64,000 nt of DNA, taken from JBPOFY01 sp051252415. GTDB lineage: Bacteria > Verrucomicrobiota > Verrucomicrobiia > Opitutales > Coraliomargaritaceae. Below the pieces are notes generated by a model. That model did no database searches and was not told where the DNA came from. It worked only from the letters and a program-made list of their open reading frames with translations. The position numbers and the translations under genes were made by a program. The DNA is taken from the NCBI GenBank assembly GCA_051252415.1, contig JBPOGA010000009.1, positions 1 through 64,000 of the forward strand. The letters are read 5' to 3'. Positions 8,294 to 15,256 of the stretch are shown piece after piece (within the stretch, counting starts at the first letter, position 1; each line of letters opens with the position of its first letter).

Positions 8294-8596
8294 TTACTTA
8301 GCGCGCTTTGCAGCAGGCTTGATAGCAGGAACGATGATTGAAGTATCATCATGTGGGCGAGCGATCACGTGCGCGCTGACAACTTCGCCGTAACGGCCAG
8401 CTGTTTCTGCACCTGATTCGATTGCAGATTTAACTGCAGCGACATCGCCAGTAACTGTAACGCTAACGAGAGCACTACCGACGCCTGTCATAGGGCCAGT
8501 AACTTCAACGTTTGCAGATTTAAGCATCGCGTCCGTGCCGAGCACGAGTGCGATAAGACCTTTAGTTTCGAGAATTCCGATTGCTTGTGTTGCCAT
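8294..8596 (-). CDS. BMC shell hexamer protein, BMC-H, with basic C-terminal tail
   Basis: A 100-residue single BMC-domain (PF00936) shell protein. Signature elements are AIGILETKGLIALVLGTDAM at the start, TGDVAAVKSAIESGAE in the middle and VVSAHVIARPHDD near the end. The predicted pore loop reads TGVGSALVS, where PduA-type proteins have KIGSGLVT, so the pore lining differs from the paralogue at 9874-10152. After the fold comes a 16-residue extension ending KPAAKRAK, which is basic and absent from the other two BMC-H proteins. It is 52 bp downstream of the acetate-kinase-like gene and 8 bp upstream of a BMC-P gene. Function as a hexameric facet tile is firm; the role of the basic tail is unknown. 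Confidence 0.95.
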   Translation of the reverse strand: MATQAIGILETKGLIALVLGTDAMLKSANVEVTGPMTGVGSALVSVTVTGDVAAVKSAIESGAETAGRYGEVVSAHVIARPHDDTSIIVPAIKPAAKRAK

Positions 8597-8648
8597 TGTA
8601 TTTTGTGGGTTTGATTTGAATTATTAATTTTGTTTTAGAAATTGATGA

Positions 8649-9833
8649 CTAGTTCGATTGCACCTTGCGATATACCTCGCGGGCAATGACTAGCTCTTCG
8701 TTTGCTGGGATAACGACTACTTTAATTGTAGAGTCGGGAGTGCTGATAACGCCCTCTTTACCACGAATGGTTTGAGCGTTGGCAGCCTCGTCGATTTTAA
8801 CACCAAGACCTTCAAGTCCGGCACATACTGCGGAGCGCAGTGCTGAGTCGTTCTCACCGATTCCAGCGGTAAATGAAATCACTTCGGCGCCGCCCATCTT
8901 AAAGAAGAAGGAACCTGCCCAGTGACGAATACTGTCGATTTGCACATCCATTGCATGTTGTGCATCTGCGTTGCCAGCGGCGGCTGCATCTTCGATGTCG
9001 CGAGCATCATTGCTCACACCAGAGAGACCTAGCATGCCACTTTCTTTGTTGAGTTGGCGTTCTGCCTCTTCGACCGTAATCCCTAGCATCTTGCAGACGT
9101 AAGGAATGGCCATTGAGTCGAGGTCGCCAACGCGATTATTTTGTGGTAAACCACTTTGCGGGCTGAAGCCCATGCTGGTGCCGATGGATACGCCGTTTTC
9201 AATGCCGGTCACTGAGCTACTACCACCAAGGTGGCAAGAAATCACGCGAAGTGGCGCGCCGTTAAACTCACCTGGGCCATCAATATAGAGGCCTTTAGCG
9301 CGTTCTGCGACATCGTCACGCTCGAGCAATTCTGCTGTGCGCTCTGCGATAAACTTGTGGCTCGCACCATGGAAACCATAGCGACGAATGCCAAGATCGC
9401 GCCATGCCTTAGGCAATGCGTAATCGTAGGCTGCCGGAGTCATCCATTGGTAAAAAGCAGTCTCAAAGAGAGCGATACGTTTCACCTGAGGAAGCATTTT
9501 TTGAAAGCAGCGAATGCCTTCAACGTATGCGGGATTGTGGGCGGGAGCCACCTCCTTGAAACCATCTAAGGCATCAAGGACGCGCTCGTCCGCTTCCACA
9601 CAACCGCTGAGATCCTTACCGAGGACGGTTTTAAAACCGACCGCGTCAAGATCATCACCAGATTGAAGATAACCATCTTTCACCAGTGTTTCTAGCATCT
9701 CTTCGATACAAGGTGTGTATTCTGTCACACGCTCAAAACCACCTTTAGCAAGCATGTCCGATGAGGACTCGCTCATATCGTAAAGGCGATATTTGAAGGA
9801 TGTAGATCCGAGGTTGGCGATAAGTATCTTCAT
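8649..9833 (-). CDS. ackA: Divergent acetate/propionate-kinase family protein of the BMC operon
   Basis: A 394-residue member of the acetokinase family (ASKHA fold), expected to convert lactyl-phosphate (or another acyl-phosphate) plus ADP to the acid plus ATP. Recognisable motifs: NLGSTSFK at residues 7-14, AHNPAYVEG, YGFHGASHKF at 152-161, CHLGGSSSV, the RVGD motif at Arg234, TAGIGEND and ANEELVIARE. It departs from ordinary AckA at key places: the GHRVVHGG motif reads GFKTVLGK, giving Lys68 where the catalytic arginine (Arg91 in Methanosarcina thermophila numbering) is expected, and FDTAFH reads FETAFY, giving Glu124 for the catalytic Asp. The residue matching is by eye. No encapsulation peptide is evident. 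It lies between BMC-H genes. A different acyl-phosphate substrate is a reasonable inference. Confidence 0.88.
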   Translation of the reverse strand: MKILIANLGSTSFKYRLYDMSESSSDMLAKGGFERVTEYTPCIEEMLETLVKDGYLQSGDDLDAVGFKTVLGKDLSGCVEADERVLDALDGFKEVAPAHNPAYVEGIRCFQKMLPQVKRIALFETAFYQWMTPAAYDYALPKAWRDLGIRRYGFHGASHKFIAERTAELLERDDVAERAKGLYIDGPGEFNGAPLRVISCHLGGSSSVTGIENGVSIGTSMGFSPQSGLPQNNRVGDLDSMAIPYVCKMLGITVEEAERQLNKESGMLGLSGVSNDARDIEDAAAAGNADAQHAMDVQIDSIRHWAGSFFFKMGGAEVISFTAGIGENDSALRSAVCAGLEGLGVKIDEAANAQTIRGKEGVISTPDSTIKVVVIPANEELVIAREVYRKVQSN

Positions 9834-9873
9834 GTTTTGAAATGCGCGCGTGGCGCATGATTAATTTCTTAGA

Positions 9874-10152
9874 TTACCCGATCCAGGAACCGAGTTTGCT
9901 TAGATCGTCATGTGGGCGAGGGATCACTTGAACAGCGACGACTTCACCGATTTGGCTAGCTGCATCTGCACCTGCTTCGATACCAGCTTTTACTGCTGCG
10001 ACGTCGCCAGTGAAGAAACCTGTAACGAGACCAGAACCGATTTTTTCCCAACCAGTCATAGTTACGTCAGCAGACTTCAATGCTGCGTCAGCTGCTTCCA
10101 TGAGGCAGATAAGCCCCTTACATTCGATCATTCCAATTGCTTGATTAGCCAT
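9874..10152 (-). CDS. BMC shell hexamer protein, BMC-H, PduA-like pore
   Basis: A 92-residue single BMC-domain shell protein, the most PduA-like of the three. It begins MANQAIGMIECKGLICLMEA, has the pore loop GWEKIGSGLVTGFF, then TGDVAAVKAGIEAGADAA and ends VQVIPRPHDDLSKLGSWIG. The KIGSG pore loop is the arrangement known in PduA, where the pore admits small polar metabolites. A strong Shine-Dalgarno (AGGAG, minus strand, 10162-10166) precedes the ATG by 9 nt, which suggests high expression, as expected for a main facet protein. It is 27 bp downstream of the BMC-H gene at 10180-10446. Confidence 0.96.
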   Translation of the reverse strand: MANQAIGMIECKGLICLMEAADAALKSADVTMTGWEKIGSGLVTGFFTGDVAAVKAGIEAGADAASQIGEVVAVQVIPRPHDDLSKLGSWIG

Positions 10153-10161
10153 AGTATTTAT

Positions 10162-10166
10162 CTCCT
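10162..10166 (-). promoter_or_regulatory. Strong ribosome binding site of a BMC-H gene
   Basis: AGGAG on the minus strand, 9 nt before the ATG of the BMC-H gene at 9874-10152. It is the clearest Shine-Dalgarno in the operon and may raise translation of the main shell protein. Confidence 0.72.
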
Positions 10167-10179
10167 TTTGAGGATTTTA

Positions 10180-10446
10180 TTATTGAAAGTATTTTAGAAG
10201 GTCTTCGTGCGGACGCGCGATGACGTTAGAGGCAACGAGCTCACCAACTTTGTTGGCTGCTTCGGCACCTGCTTCGACTGCAGCCTTAACGCTGCCGACG
10301 TCTCCTTTAACGAGGACGGTCAAAAAGCCGCCGCCGATGGAGATTTGTTTTACGATGGTAACAGATGCGGCCTTGGCCATTGCATCACTTGCCTCGATAG
10401 AACCTGTAAGGCCCTTTGTTTCGATCAATCCGATGGATTCACTCAT
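10180..10446 (-). CDS. BMC shell hexamer protein, BMC-H, glycine-rich pore
   Basis: An 88-residue single BMC-domain shell protein. It starts MSESIGLIETKGLTGSIEASDAM, the pore loop reads KQISIGGGFLTVL (a triple glycine in place of GSG, and Ser in place of the pore Lys), followed by KGDVGSVKAAVEAGAEAA and a short end VIARPHEDLLKYFQ. It is the second gene of the operon, 91 bp downstream of pduL. A GGG pore would be less polar than the PduA-type pore of its neighbour, so mixed hexamers or different conduits are possible. The family assignment is certain. Confidence 0.96.
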   Translation of the reverse strand: MSESIGLIETKGLTGSIEASDAMAKAASVTIVKQISIGGGFLTVLVKGDVGSVKAAVEAGAEAANKVGELVASNVIARPHEDLLKYFQ

Positions 10447-10537
10447 GTTATTTTTTGGTTGTATTTAGTTGTATGGAATATGATTAAAAAAACGGATTTG
10501 GGGGCTGCCCTCACCTCGGTTGTTCTAATCGAAAGTG

Positions 10538-11209
10538 TTATTTAATAAGTTCGCAGGGAACGTCAGGTCCGAGTCCGCAAGCATTTGCCTCATCGGTGTC
10601 GATGTGAACTTCTAATTTGAAAGATGGATCTACGCGAACGAAAATGTTGTCGAATGTCATAGCGAGCTCGCCGCCGACGCGAAGCTTCATGAACGATTTG
10701 TTTTCGACACCATAGTAAGCGGCATCTTCTGGAGTCATGTGGACGTGTGGTGCTGCACGAATGATGCCCTCGTCCATTTTCAGATAACCAGCTGGGCCCA
10801 TGAGCATACCACCTGGTGTGCCGGCGATATCACCTGAGTTGCGAACTGGGATTTTAAATCCAAGTGTGATCGCATCTGTGTATGCCAATTCAACTTGGTT
10901 GAAGTCACGGCAAGGTCCGAGGATACGTAGATTAGAAATCACACGACTACGTGGACCAATCAATGTCACTGATTCTTCAGCGGCATATTGACCATCCATA
11001 TAGAGCCATTTCTTTGGAGTGAGCTGGTGCCCTTTGCCGAAAAGTGTTTCAACGGCCTCTTGTGAAAGGTGGCAATGACGTGCGCTAGAGTTAACAACAA
11101 GTGGATTCGGACCCGCTGCTGCTTGAGATGCGGCTGCTGCACCAGGTTGACGTTGTAGACTGGAGCGAACGAGTTGCTCGATTTGTGCGCGATTAAGAGT
11201 TGAATTCAT
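10538..11209 (-). CDS. pduL: PduL-type phosphotransacylase with N-terminal encapsulation peptide
   Basis: A 223-residue PduL-family phosphate acyltransferase, moving an acyl group between CoA and phosphate and so recycling CoA inside the shell. Residues 1-21 (TLNRAQIEQLVRSSLQRQ) are a typical amphipathic encapsulation helix, followed by an Ala-rich linker to about residue 33. The two PduL domains show the zinc-ligand motifs SARHCHLS (His45, His47), APHVHMTPEDA (His155, His157) and EVHIDTDEANACG (His202). The central GPRSRVISNLRILGPCR segment is the usual phosphate/CoA-binding region. It is the first gene of the BMC operon, 128 bp from the divergent DeoR gene, so the promoter lies between them. 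Lactyl-CoA as substrate is inferred from the pathway. Confidence 0.95.
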   Translation of the reverse strand: MNSTLNRAQIEQLVRSSLQRQPGAAAASQAAAGPNPLVVNSSARHCHLSQEAVETLFGKGHQLTPKKWLYMDGQYAAEESVTLIGPRSRVISNLRILGPCRDFNQVELAYTDAITLGFKIPVRNSGDIAGTPGGMLMGPAGYLKMDEGIIRAAPHVHMTPEDAAYYGVENKSFMKLRVGGELAMTFDNIFVRVDPSFKLEVHIDTDEANACGLGPDVPCELIK

Positions 11210-11244
11210 GGTGGGTATTCTTTGAAAATCTTTGTTTGTGGGGG

Positions 11245-11274
11245 TAAAATCGAAATAAATCCAACATTAGTCAA
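11245..11274 (-). promoter_or_regulatory. Candidate promoter of the BMC operon
   Basis: On the minus strand a TTGACT (11269-11274) is followed after 18 bp by ATTTTA (11245-11250), with the pduL start about 35 bp further on. The -35 box is good and the -10 box is weak. It lies in the only intergenic gap that can drive the whole operon, which is the main support. Confidence 0.4.
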
Positions 11275-11277
11275 CAT
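11262..11277. promoter_or_regulatory. Candidate operator: CAACAT direct repeat
   Basis: Two CAACAT hexamers (11262-11267 and 11272-11277) are spaced exactly 10 bp start to start, so they face the same side of the helix. They overlap the candidate -35 box of the BMC operon and sit between the divergent DeoR and pduL genes. DeoR-family repressors commonly bind direct repeats in such divergent regions. This is a position-based inference. Confidence 0.35.
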
Positions 11278-11337
11278 ATATCTTGCTAATTTGTGATATT
11301 TTTCAAGTATGTGCATCAGAAACAAAGAATTAACCAC

Positions 11338-12099
11338 ATGCTAGCCCCTGAAAGACATCAACAAATCCTCTCGCTAATCGATGAACGCGGAACCGTGCGC
11401 ACAATCGACCTAGCTGAAGAGTTTCAAGTCACGGACGAAACGATTCGCCGAGACTTGCAAGTATTAGCTGACAATGAACAACTTACTAGAGTGCATGGTG
11501 GTGCCAGTAGTCTAACTGGGCGCCCAAAACTACAATCCTTCAGTGAACGTAGTAATCTTAACATTGATCACAAGAATGAAATAGCGAAAGCAGCCGTTGA
11601 GTTAATCCAACCAGGCCGCACGTATGCATTCGACAGTAGCACTACTGCGGTCGCACTCGTAGCTAGCCTCCCCGATCTCCCTTTTCGAGTCGTCACCAAT
11701 GCTCTCGCTGTCATTGATCACTTAACTCACATGGAAAATGTTGAGTTGATCTCTACAGGCGGTCGATATCATCGCAAGACGCACACATTGGTTGGCGGTG
11801 ATAGTATCAACACATTGCGTCGTCACAACATACATACTGCATTTATCTCTTGTATCGGTTTCGACATTGAGCGTGGCGCAAGCGAAGGTTTTCAACAGCA
11901 AGCCACCTTTAAAGAACGGCTTGTTCAATTCTCTGAAGAAGTTGTATTATTAGTCGACTCTAGTAAATTCAACCAACGCTCGGAATACTATTTCGCGGAA
12001 GTCGGACGTATAAATCGGATTGTCACCGATCATGCAATTGCACCAGAATTAGTTTCTGAAATACGCCGAAGGGGTATTAAGCTTACTATCGCAGAATAA
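11338..12099 (+). CDS. DeoR-family transcriptional regulator of the BMC/deoxysugar locus
   Basis: A 253-residue DeoR/GlpR-type regulator. The N-terminal winged helix (residues 1-55) has MLAPERHQQILSLIDERGT and the recognition segment LAEEFQVTDETIRRDLQ, then the family wing VHGGA. The C-terminal sugar-phosphate-sensing domain (about 70-245) has the expected DSSTTA, VTNAL, STGG and KERLV elements and a late VDSSKF motif. I use the ATG at 11338; an upstream GTG at 11293 would add 15 residues not typical of the family. It is divergent from the BMC operon and upstream of rhamnulokinase. It probably represses both directions until a ketose-phosphate inducer is present, as is usual for the family; the exact ligand is unknown. 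Confidence 0.93.
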   Translation: MLAPERHQQILSLIDERGTVRTIDLAEEFQVTDETIRRDLQVLADNEQLTRVHGGASSLTGRPKLQSFSERSNLNIDHKNEIAKAAVELIQPGRTYAFDSSTTAVALVASLPDLPFRVVTNALAVIDHLTHMENVELISTGGRYHRKTHTLVGGDSINTLRRHNIHTAFISCIGFDIERGASEGFQQQATFKERLVQFSEEVVLLVDSSKFNQRSEYYFAEVGRINRIVTDHAIAPELVSEIRRRGIKLTIAE

Positions 12100-12157
12100 T
12101 TACTCTATAATCTCATAACTTTCATTATTAATTCCAAATTTAACGCATCTTAATCTA

Positions 12158-13639
12158 ATGAATCAGAAGAAAGTATATCTCGCAGTCGATCTTGGCGCTG
12201 GCAGTGGTCGCGTCTTAGCAGGTGAATTTGATGGCAAGCGTATTGAACTCCACGAACTAAACCGCTTCGACAACCACGCCCTCGAACTACCAAGTGGCGT
12301 GCATACTAATATCTCTTCCCTCTACCATAACATCCTCGATGGCTTAAAGAAGGCTGCCGACACTTATGGAGATGCGGTTGTCAGCATCGGCATTGATACT
12401 TGGGGTGTTGATTATGGACTCTTCGATAAGGACGGCAAACTACTCGGCCTCCCCTACAGTTATCGCGATAGTCGGACAGATGGCATGATCGAAAAAGCTT
12501 TTGAGAAGATCTCTAGGGAAGATCTCTATAACAAGACTGGTATCGATTGCCTCTTTTTTAACACACTTTACCAACTTCTTGCTGAAGTTGAAGGAGGCAG
12601 CTCTGCCCTTGAAGTCGCCGAAGACTTGCTCTTTACGCCTGACCTTCTGGGCTACTGGTTGACTGGTAACAAGACTCAAGAGCGCAGCATCGCTAGCACC
12701 TCGCAGTTATATAACCCAAAGGTTAAGAATTGGGACTTTGAGCTGATTGAAAAACTCGGTTTACCGACTCGCCTGTTCAAAGAGATCAGTGATCCAGGCA
12801 GCGTGCTCGGTGAACTCACAGAGAAGGTGGTATATAAAACCGGCTTGAATGATGTTAAGGTTATCACCGTAGGTGGGCACGACACTGCGAGTGCTGTGGC
12901 CGCAGTGCCAAGCCAATCACCGACTCCAGCCTACCTAAGCAGCGGCACATGGTCACTCTTAGGCTTAGAACTACCGGAGCCTGTCATTAACGAGCAATCC
13001 CTAGCCGACGGCTTCACCAATGAGATGGGTGTCAATGGCAAGGTTCGTTTCCTGAAAAACATTTGCGGCTTATGGCTGATTCAACAAAGCAAGCTCTACT
13101 GGCGCGACGGCGGAGAAGATATCGCCTACGGAAAAATGGCTAGCTTCGCAGCTAAAGCGACCCCCTTTCGCAGCTTGATCAACCCAGACGACAAACGCTT
13201 CATAGAAGCGGGCCGTATGCCCGAGAAAATTCAAGAATTCTGCCACGAAACTGGGCAGCCTGTGCCAGAGAGCAAAGGCGAGATTATCCGCTGTATTTAC
13301 GAAAGCCTTGCCCTTCGTTACGCAGAAGTCTGGGAGAAATTGGTGCAATACACCGAGCACAAACCTGAAACTCTCCACATCGTAGGTGGCGGTTGCCAAG
13401 ACAAGTTACTTAATCAATTTGCCGCTAATGCGATTGGCGTGAAAGTTGCCGCATGTCCTGTTGAAGCCACTGGACTCGGAAACATCCTTGCGCAGATGCT
13501 CGCAGACAAGGCCATCTCAAATCTTTCTGAAGGACGTAAAATAGTCCTTAATTCCTCACTCGTCGAAATCTTTGAGCCTGCCGAACAAGTGCCATGGCGT
13601 GAAGCTCGGGCGAAATTTAAAATAATCTGCCAACATTAG
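12158..13639 (+). CDS. rhaB: Rhamnulokinase
   Basis: A 493-residue FGGY-family carbohydrate kinase most like RhaB. It phosphorylates L-rhamnulose (possibly L-fuculose) at O-1 with ATP. Visible features: N-terminal phosphate loop AVDLGAGSGRV, IGIDTWGVDYGL, YRDSRTDGM, the RhaB-type FFNTLYQLLAE, SSGTWSLLG, KNICGLWLIQQSK, and the C-terminal ATP-site motif HIVGGGCQDKLLNQF. It lies 58 bp after the DeoR gene on the same strand and 49 bp before mqo. Its product is the substrate of the BMC aldolase encoded on the other side of the regulator. No isomerase or transporter for the sugar is in this window. RhaB against fuculokinase is decided by motif resemblance only. Confidence 0.9.
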   Translation: MNQKKVYLAVDLGAGSGRVLAGEFDGKRIELHELNRFDNHALELPSGVHTNISSLYHNILDGLKKAADTYGDAVVSIGIDTWGVDYGLFDKDGKLLGLPYSYRDSRTDGMIEKAFEKISREDLYNKTGIDCLFFNTLYQLLAEVEGGSSALEVAEDLLFTPDLLGYWLTGNKTQERSIASTSQLYNPKVKNWDFELIEKLGLPTRLFKEISDPGSVLGELTEKVVYKTGLNDVKVITVGGHDTASAVAAVPSQSPTPAYLSSGTWSLLGLELPEPVINEQSLADGFTNEMGVNGKVRFLKNICGLWLIQQSKLYWRDGGEDIAYGKMASFAAKATPFRSLINPDDKRFIEAGRMPEKIQEFCHETGQPVPESKGEIIRCIYESLALRYAEVWEKLVQYTEHKPETLHIVGGGCQDKLLNQFAANAIGVKVAACPVEATGLGNILAQMLADKAISNLSEGRKIVLNSSLVEIFEPAEQVPWREARAKFKIICQH

Positions 13640-13688
13640 GACCCGCTCATCCTGAAACACCTTACTTCGAATTCCGAACAACTATTAT

Positions 13689-15197
13689 ATGAAAAGTAAC
13701 AATCAAATCGACAACCCTGATGTCATTCTAATCGGTAGCGGCATCATGTCCGCCACGCTTGGGGCCGTCCTGAAGGAAATGAACCCTAGTCTGCGTATTC
13801 AACTATACGAGATGACCGAAGATTTCGCCGCCGAAGCTTCAAACGGATGGCACAACGCTGGCACAGGTCATGCTGGCTTATGCGAGTTGAGCTACACGCC
13901 CAATTATGGCGCGGATGGCGAAGTTGATGTCGATAAGGCAATTGAGATTTTTCACCAGTTTGAGCAGTCCCTTCAGTTCTGGGGATACGCCGCTCGCACA
14001 GGTATGATCGAATCCGTTAAGGACTTCATCAACCCTGTGCCCCACCTCAGCTTTGTTTACGGACAAGAGCAGGTAGATTTCTTGCGTTCACGTCATCGCC
14101 AGATGACTAAGCATCACTTTTTCAAAGAGATGGAATATACTGAAGATCGCGAAAAAATTCTAGAGTGGTCACCGCTCATTCTTGAAGGACGCGACCCGAA
14201 CGAACCAGTCGCCATGACCAAAATGCCGCTTGGCACAGACGTCAATTTCGGCGCTCTAGCGGGCAAGCTAATTGAGTGGCTCGGCAAACAGGATGGCTGT
14301 GGTTACGCAACGCAACATCGTATCACTGACTTAACCAAACGTGACGACGGCAGATGGGACGTAAAAGTCAAAGACCTTACAACGAACAACAGTTTCACCA
14401 ATACAGCCAAATTCGTCTTCATCGGAGCTGGTGGCGGCAGCCTCCCGCTCCTGCAGAAGTCAGGCATTGACGAGTCTAAAGGTTTCGGTGGATTCCCAAT
14501 TGGTGGGCAGTGGTTAATTTCCGAAAAGCAAGAGCTGGTCGATCAACACAATGCAAAGATTTATGGCATGTCTCCAGGAGCTGCGCCGACAATGGCGGTG
14601 CCGCACTTAGACACACGCATCATCGACGGCAAGAAAGCACTTCTCTTTGGGCCTTACGCAGCATGGACTACGAAGTTCCTACATGAAGAAGGTAGCATGT
14701 TTGACCTCCCGGGCTCAATTCGCCTCGATAATATCGCATCCTTGATAAAGGTTGGATTACACAATATCCCACTCGTTCGTTATCTGATCCAACAAGGCAC
14801 TCAAAGCATGGAGACACGCCTCGGCGAACTTCGCAATTTCTACCCAGACGCTAAAGCCGAAGACTGGAAACTCATTGATGCGGGTATCCGTGTTCAAGCG
14901 ATTAAAAAAGAAGATGGTGATGCTGGTATTGTTCACTTTGGAACCGAAATGGTGACTAGTGCCGACCGTAGTATCACAGCACTACTTGGCGCATCACCAG
15001 GTGCATCAGTCTCGACAAACGTCATTGTCCAGATCGTTGAACATTGCTTCGCCGAAGACCTTAAAAATGAGGAGAATCATCAACGCATGAAGGGCATCAT
15101 CCCATCCTACGATGAGGATCTGACTCAGGCTGACAAAGCTGAACGCCAAGCGGCGCTTAGCCAGGAAGCAATGCAATCATTGCAACTACTCCCTTAA
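13689..15197 (+). CDS. mqo: Malate:quinone oxidoreductase family protein (Mqo; could be lactate:quinone oxidoreductase)
   Basis: A 502-residue FAD-dependent membrane-associated oxidoreductase of the Mqo family. The FAD motif is LIGSGIMSATLG near residue 15, followed by the family hallmarks WHNAGTGHAGLCELSYTP, DVNFGALAGKL, FIGAGGGSLPLLQKSGI, GFPIGGQWL and a late LLGASPGASVS. It oxidises malate to oxaloacetate and passes electrons to quinone. It follows rhaB by 49 bp in the same unit and is closed by a strong hairpin. Two roles are possible: a partner of Mdh in NADH reoxidation, or, since Mqo-family members in staphylococci act as lactate:quinone oxidoreductase, oxidation of the lactate made by the BMC. 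The sequence does not decide between them; overall similarity is to ordinary Mqo. Confidence 0.93.
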   Translation: MKSNNQIDNPDVILIGSGIMSATLGAVLKEMNPSLRIQLYEMTEDFAAEASNGWHNAGTGHAGLCELSYTPNYGADGEVDVDKAIEIFHQFEQSLQFWGYAARTGMIESVKDFINPVPHLSFVYGQEQVDFLRSRHRQMTKHHFFKEMEYTEDREKILEWSPLILEGRDPNEPVAMTKMPLGTDVNFGALAGKLIEWLGKQDGCGYATQHRITDLTKRDDGRWDVKVKDLTTNNSFTNTAKFVFIGAGGGSLPLLQKSGIDESKGFGGFPIGGQWLISEKQELVDQHNAKIYGMSPGAAPTMAVPHLDTRIIDGKKALLFGPYAAWTTKFLHEEGSMFDLPGSIRLDNIASLIKVGLHNIPLVRYLIQQGTQSMETRLGELRNFYPDAKAEDWKLIDAGIRVQAIKKEDGDAGIVHFGTEMVTSADRSITALLGASPGASVSTNVIVQIVEHCFAEDLKNEENHQRMKGIIPSYDEDLTQADKAERQAALSQEAMQSLQLLP

Positions 15198-15214
15198 AGG
15201 ATTCGTTCATATAT

Positions 15215-15255
15215 TTCTGCACGGTGCTAGAGCTCATCTCTAGCACCGTGCAGAA
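15215..15255. terminator. Perfect 18-bp hairpin, bidirectional terminator
   Basis: Arms 15215-15232 and 15238-15255 are exact reverse complements, with a 5-nt loop. It lies between the convergent mqo and methyltransferase genes, ending 2 bp before the methyltransferase stop codon. There is no long T tract on either side, so termination could rely on the stem strength. It closes the DeoR-rhaB-mqo unit. Confidence 0.8.
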
Positions 15256-15256
15256 G

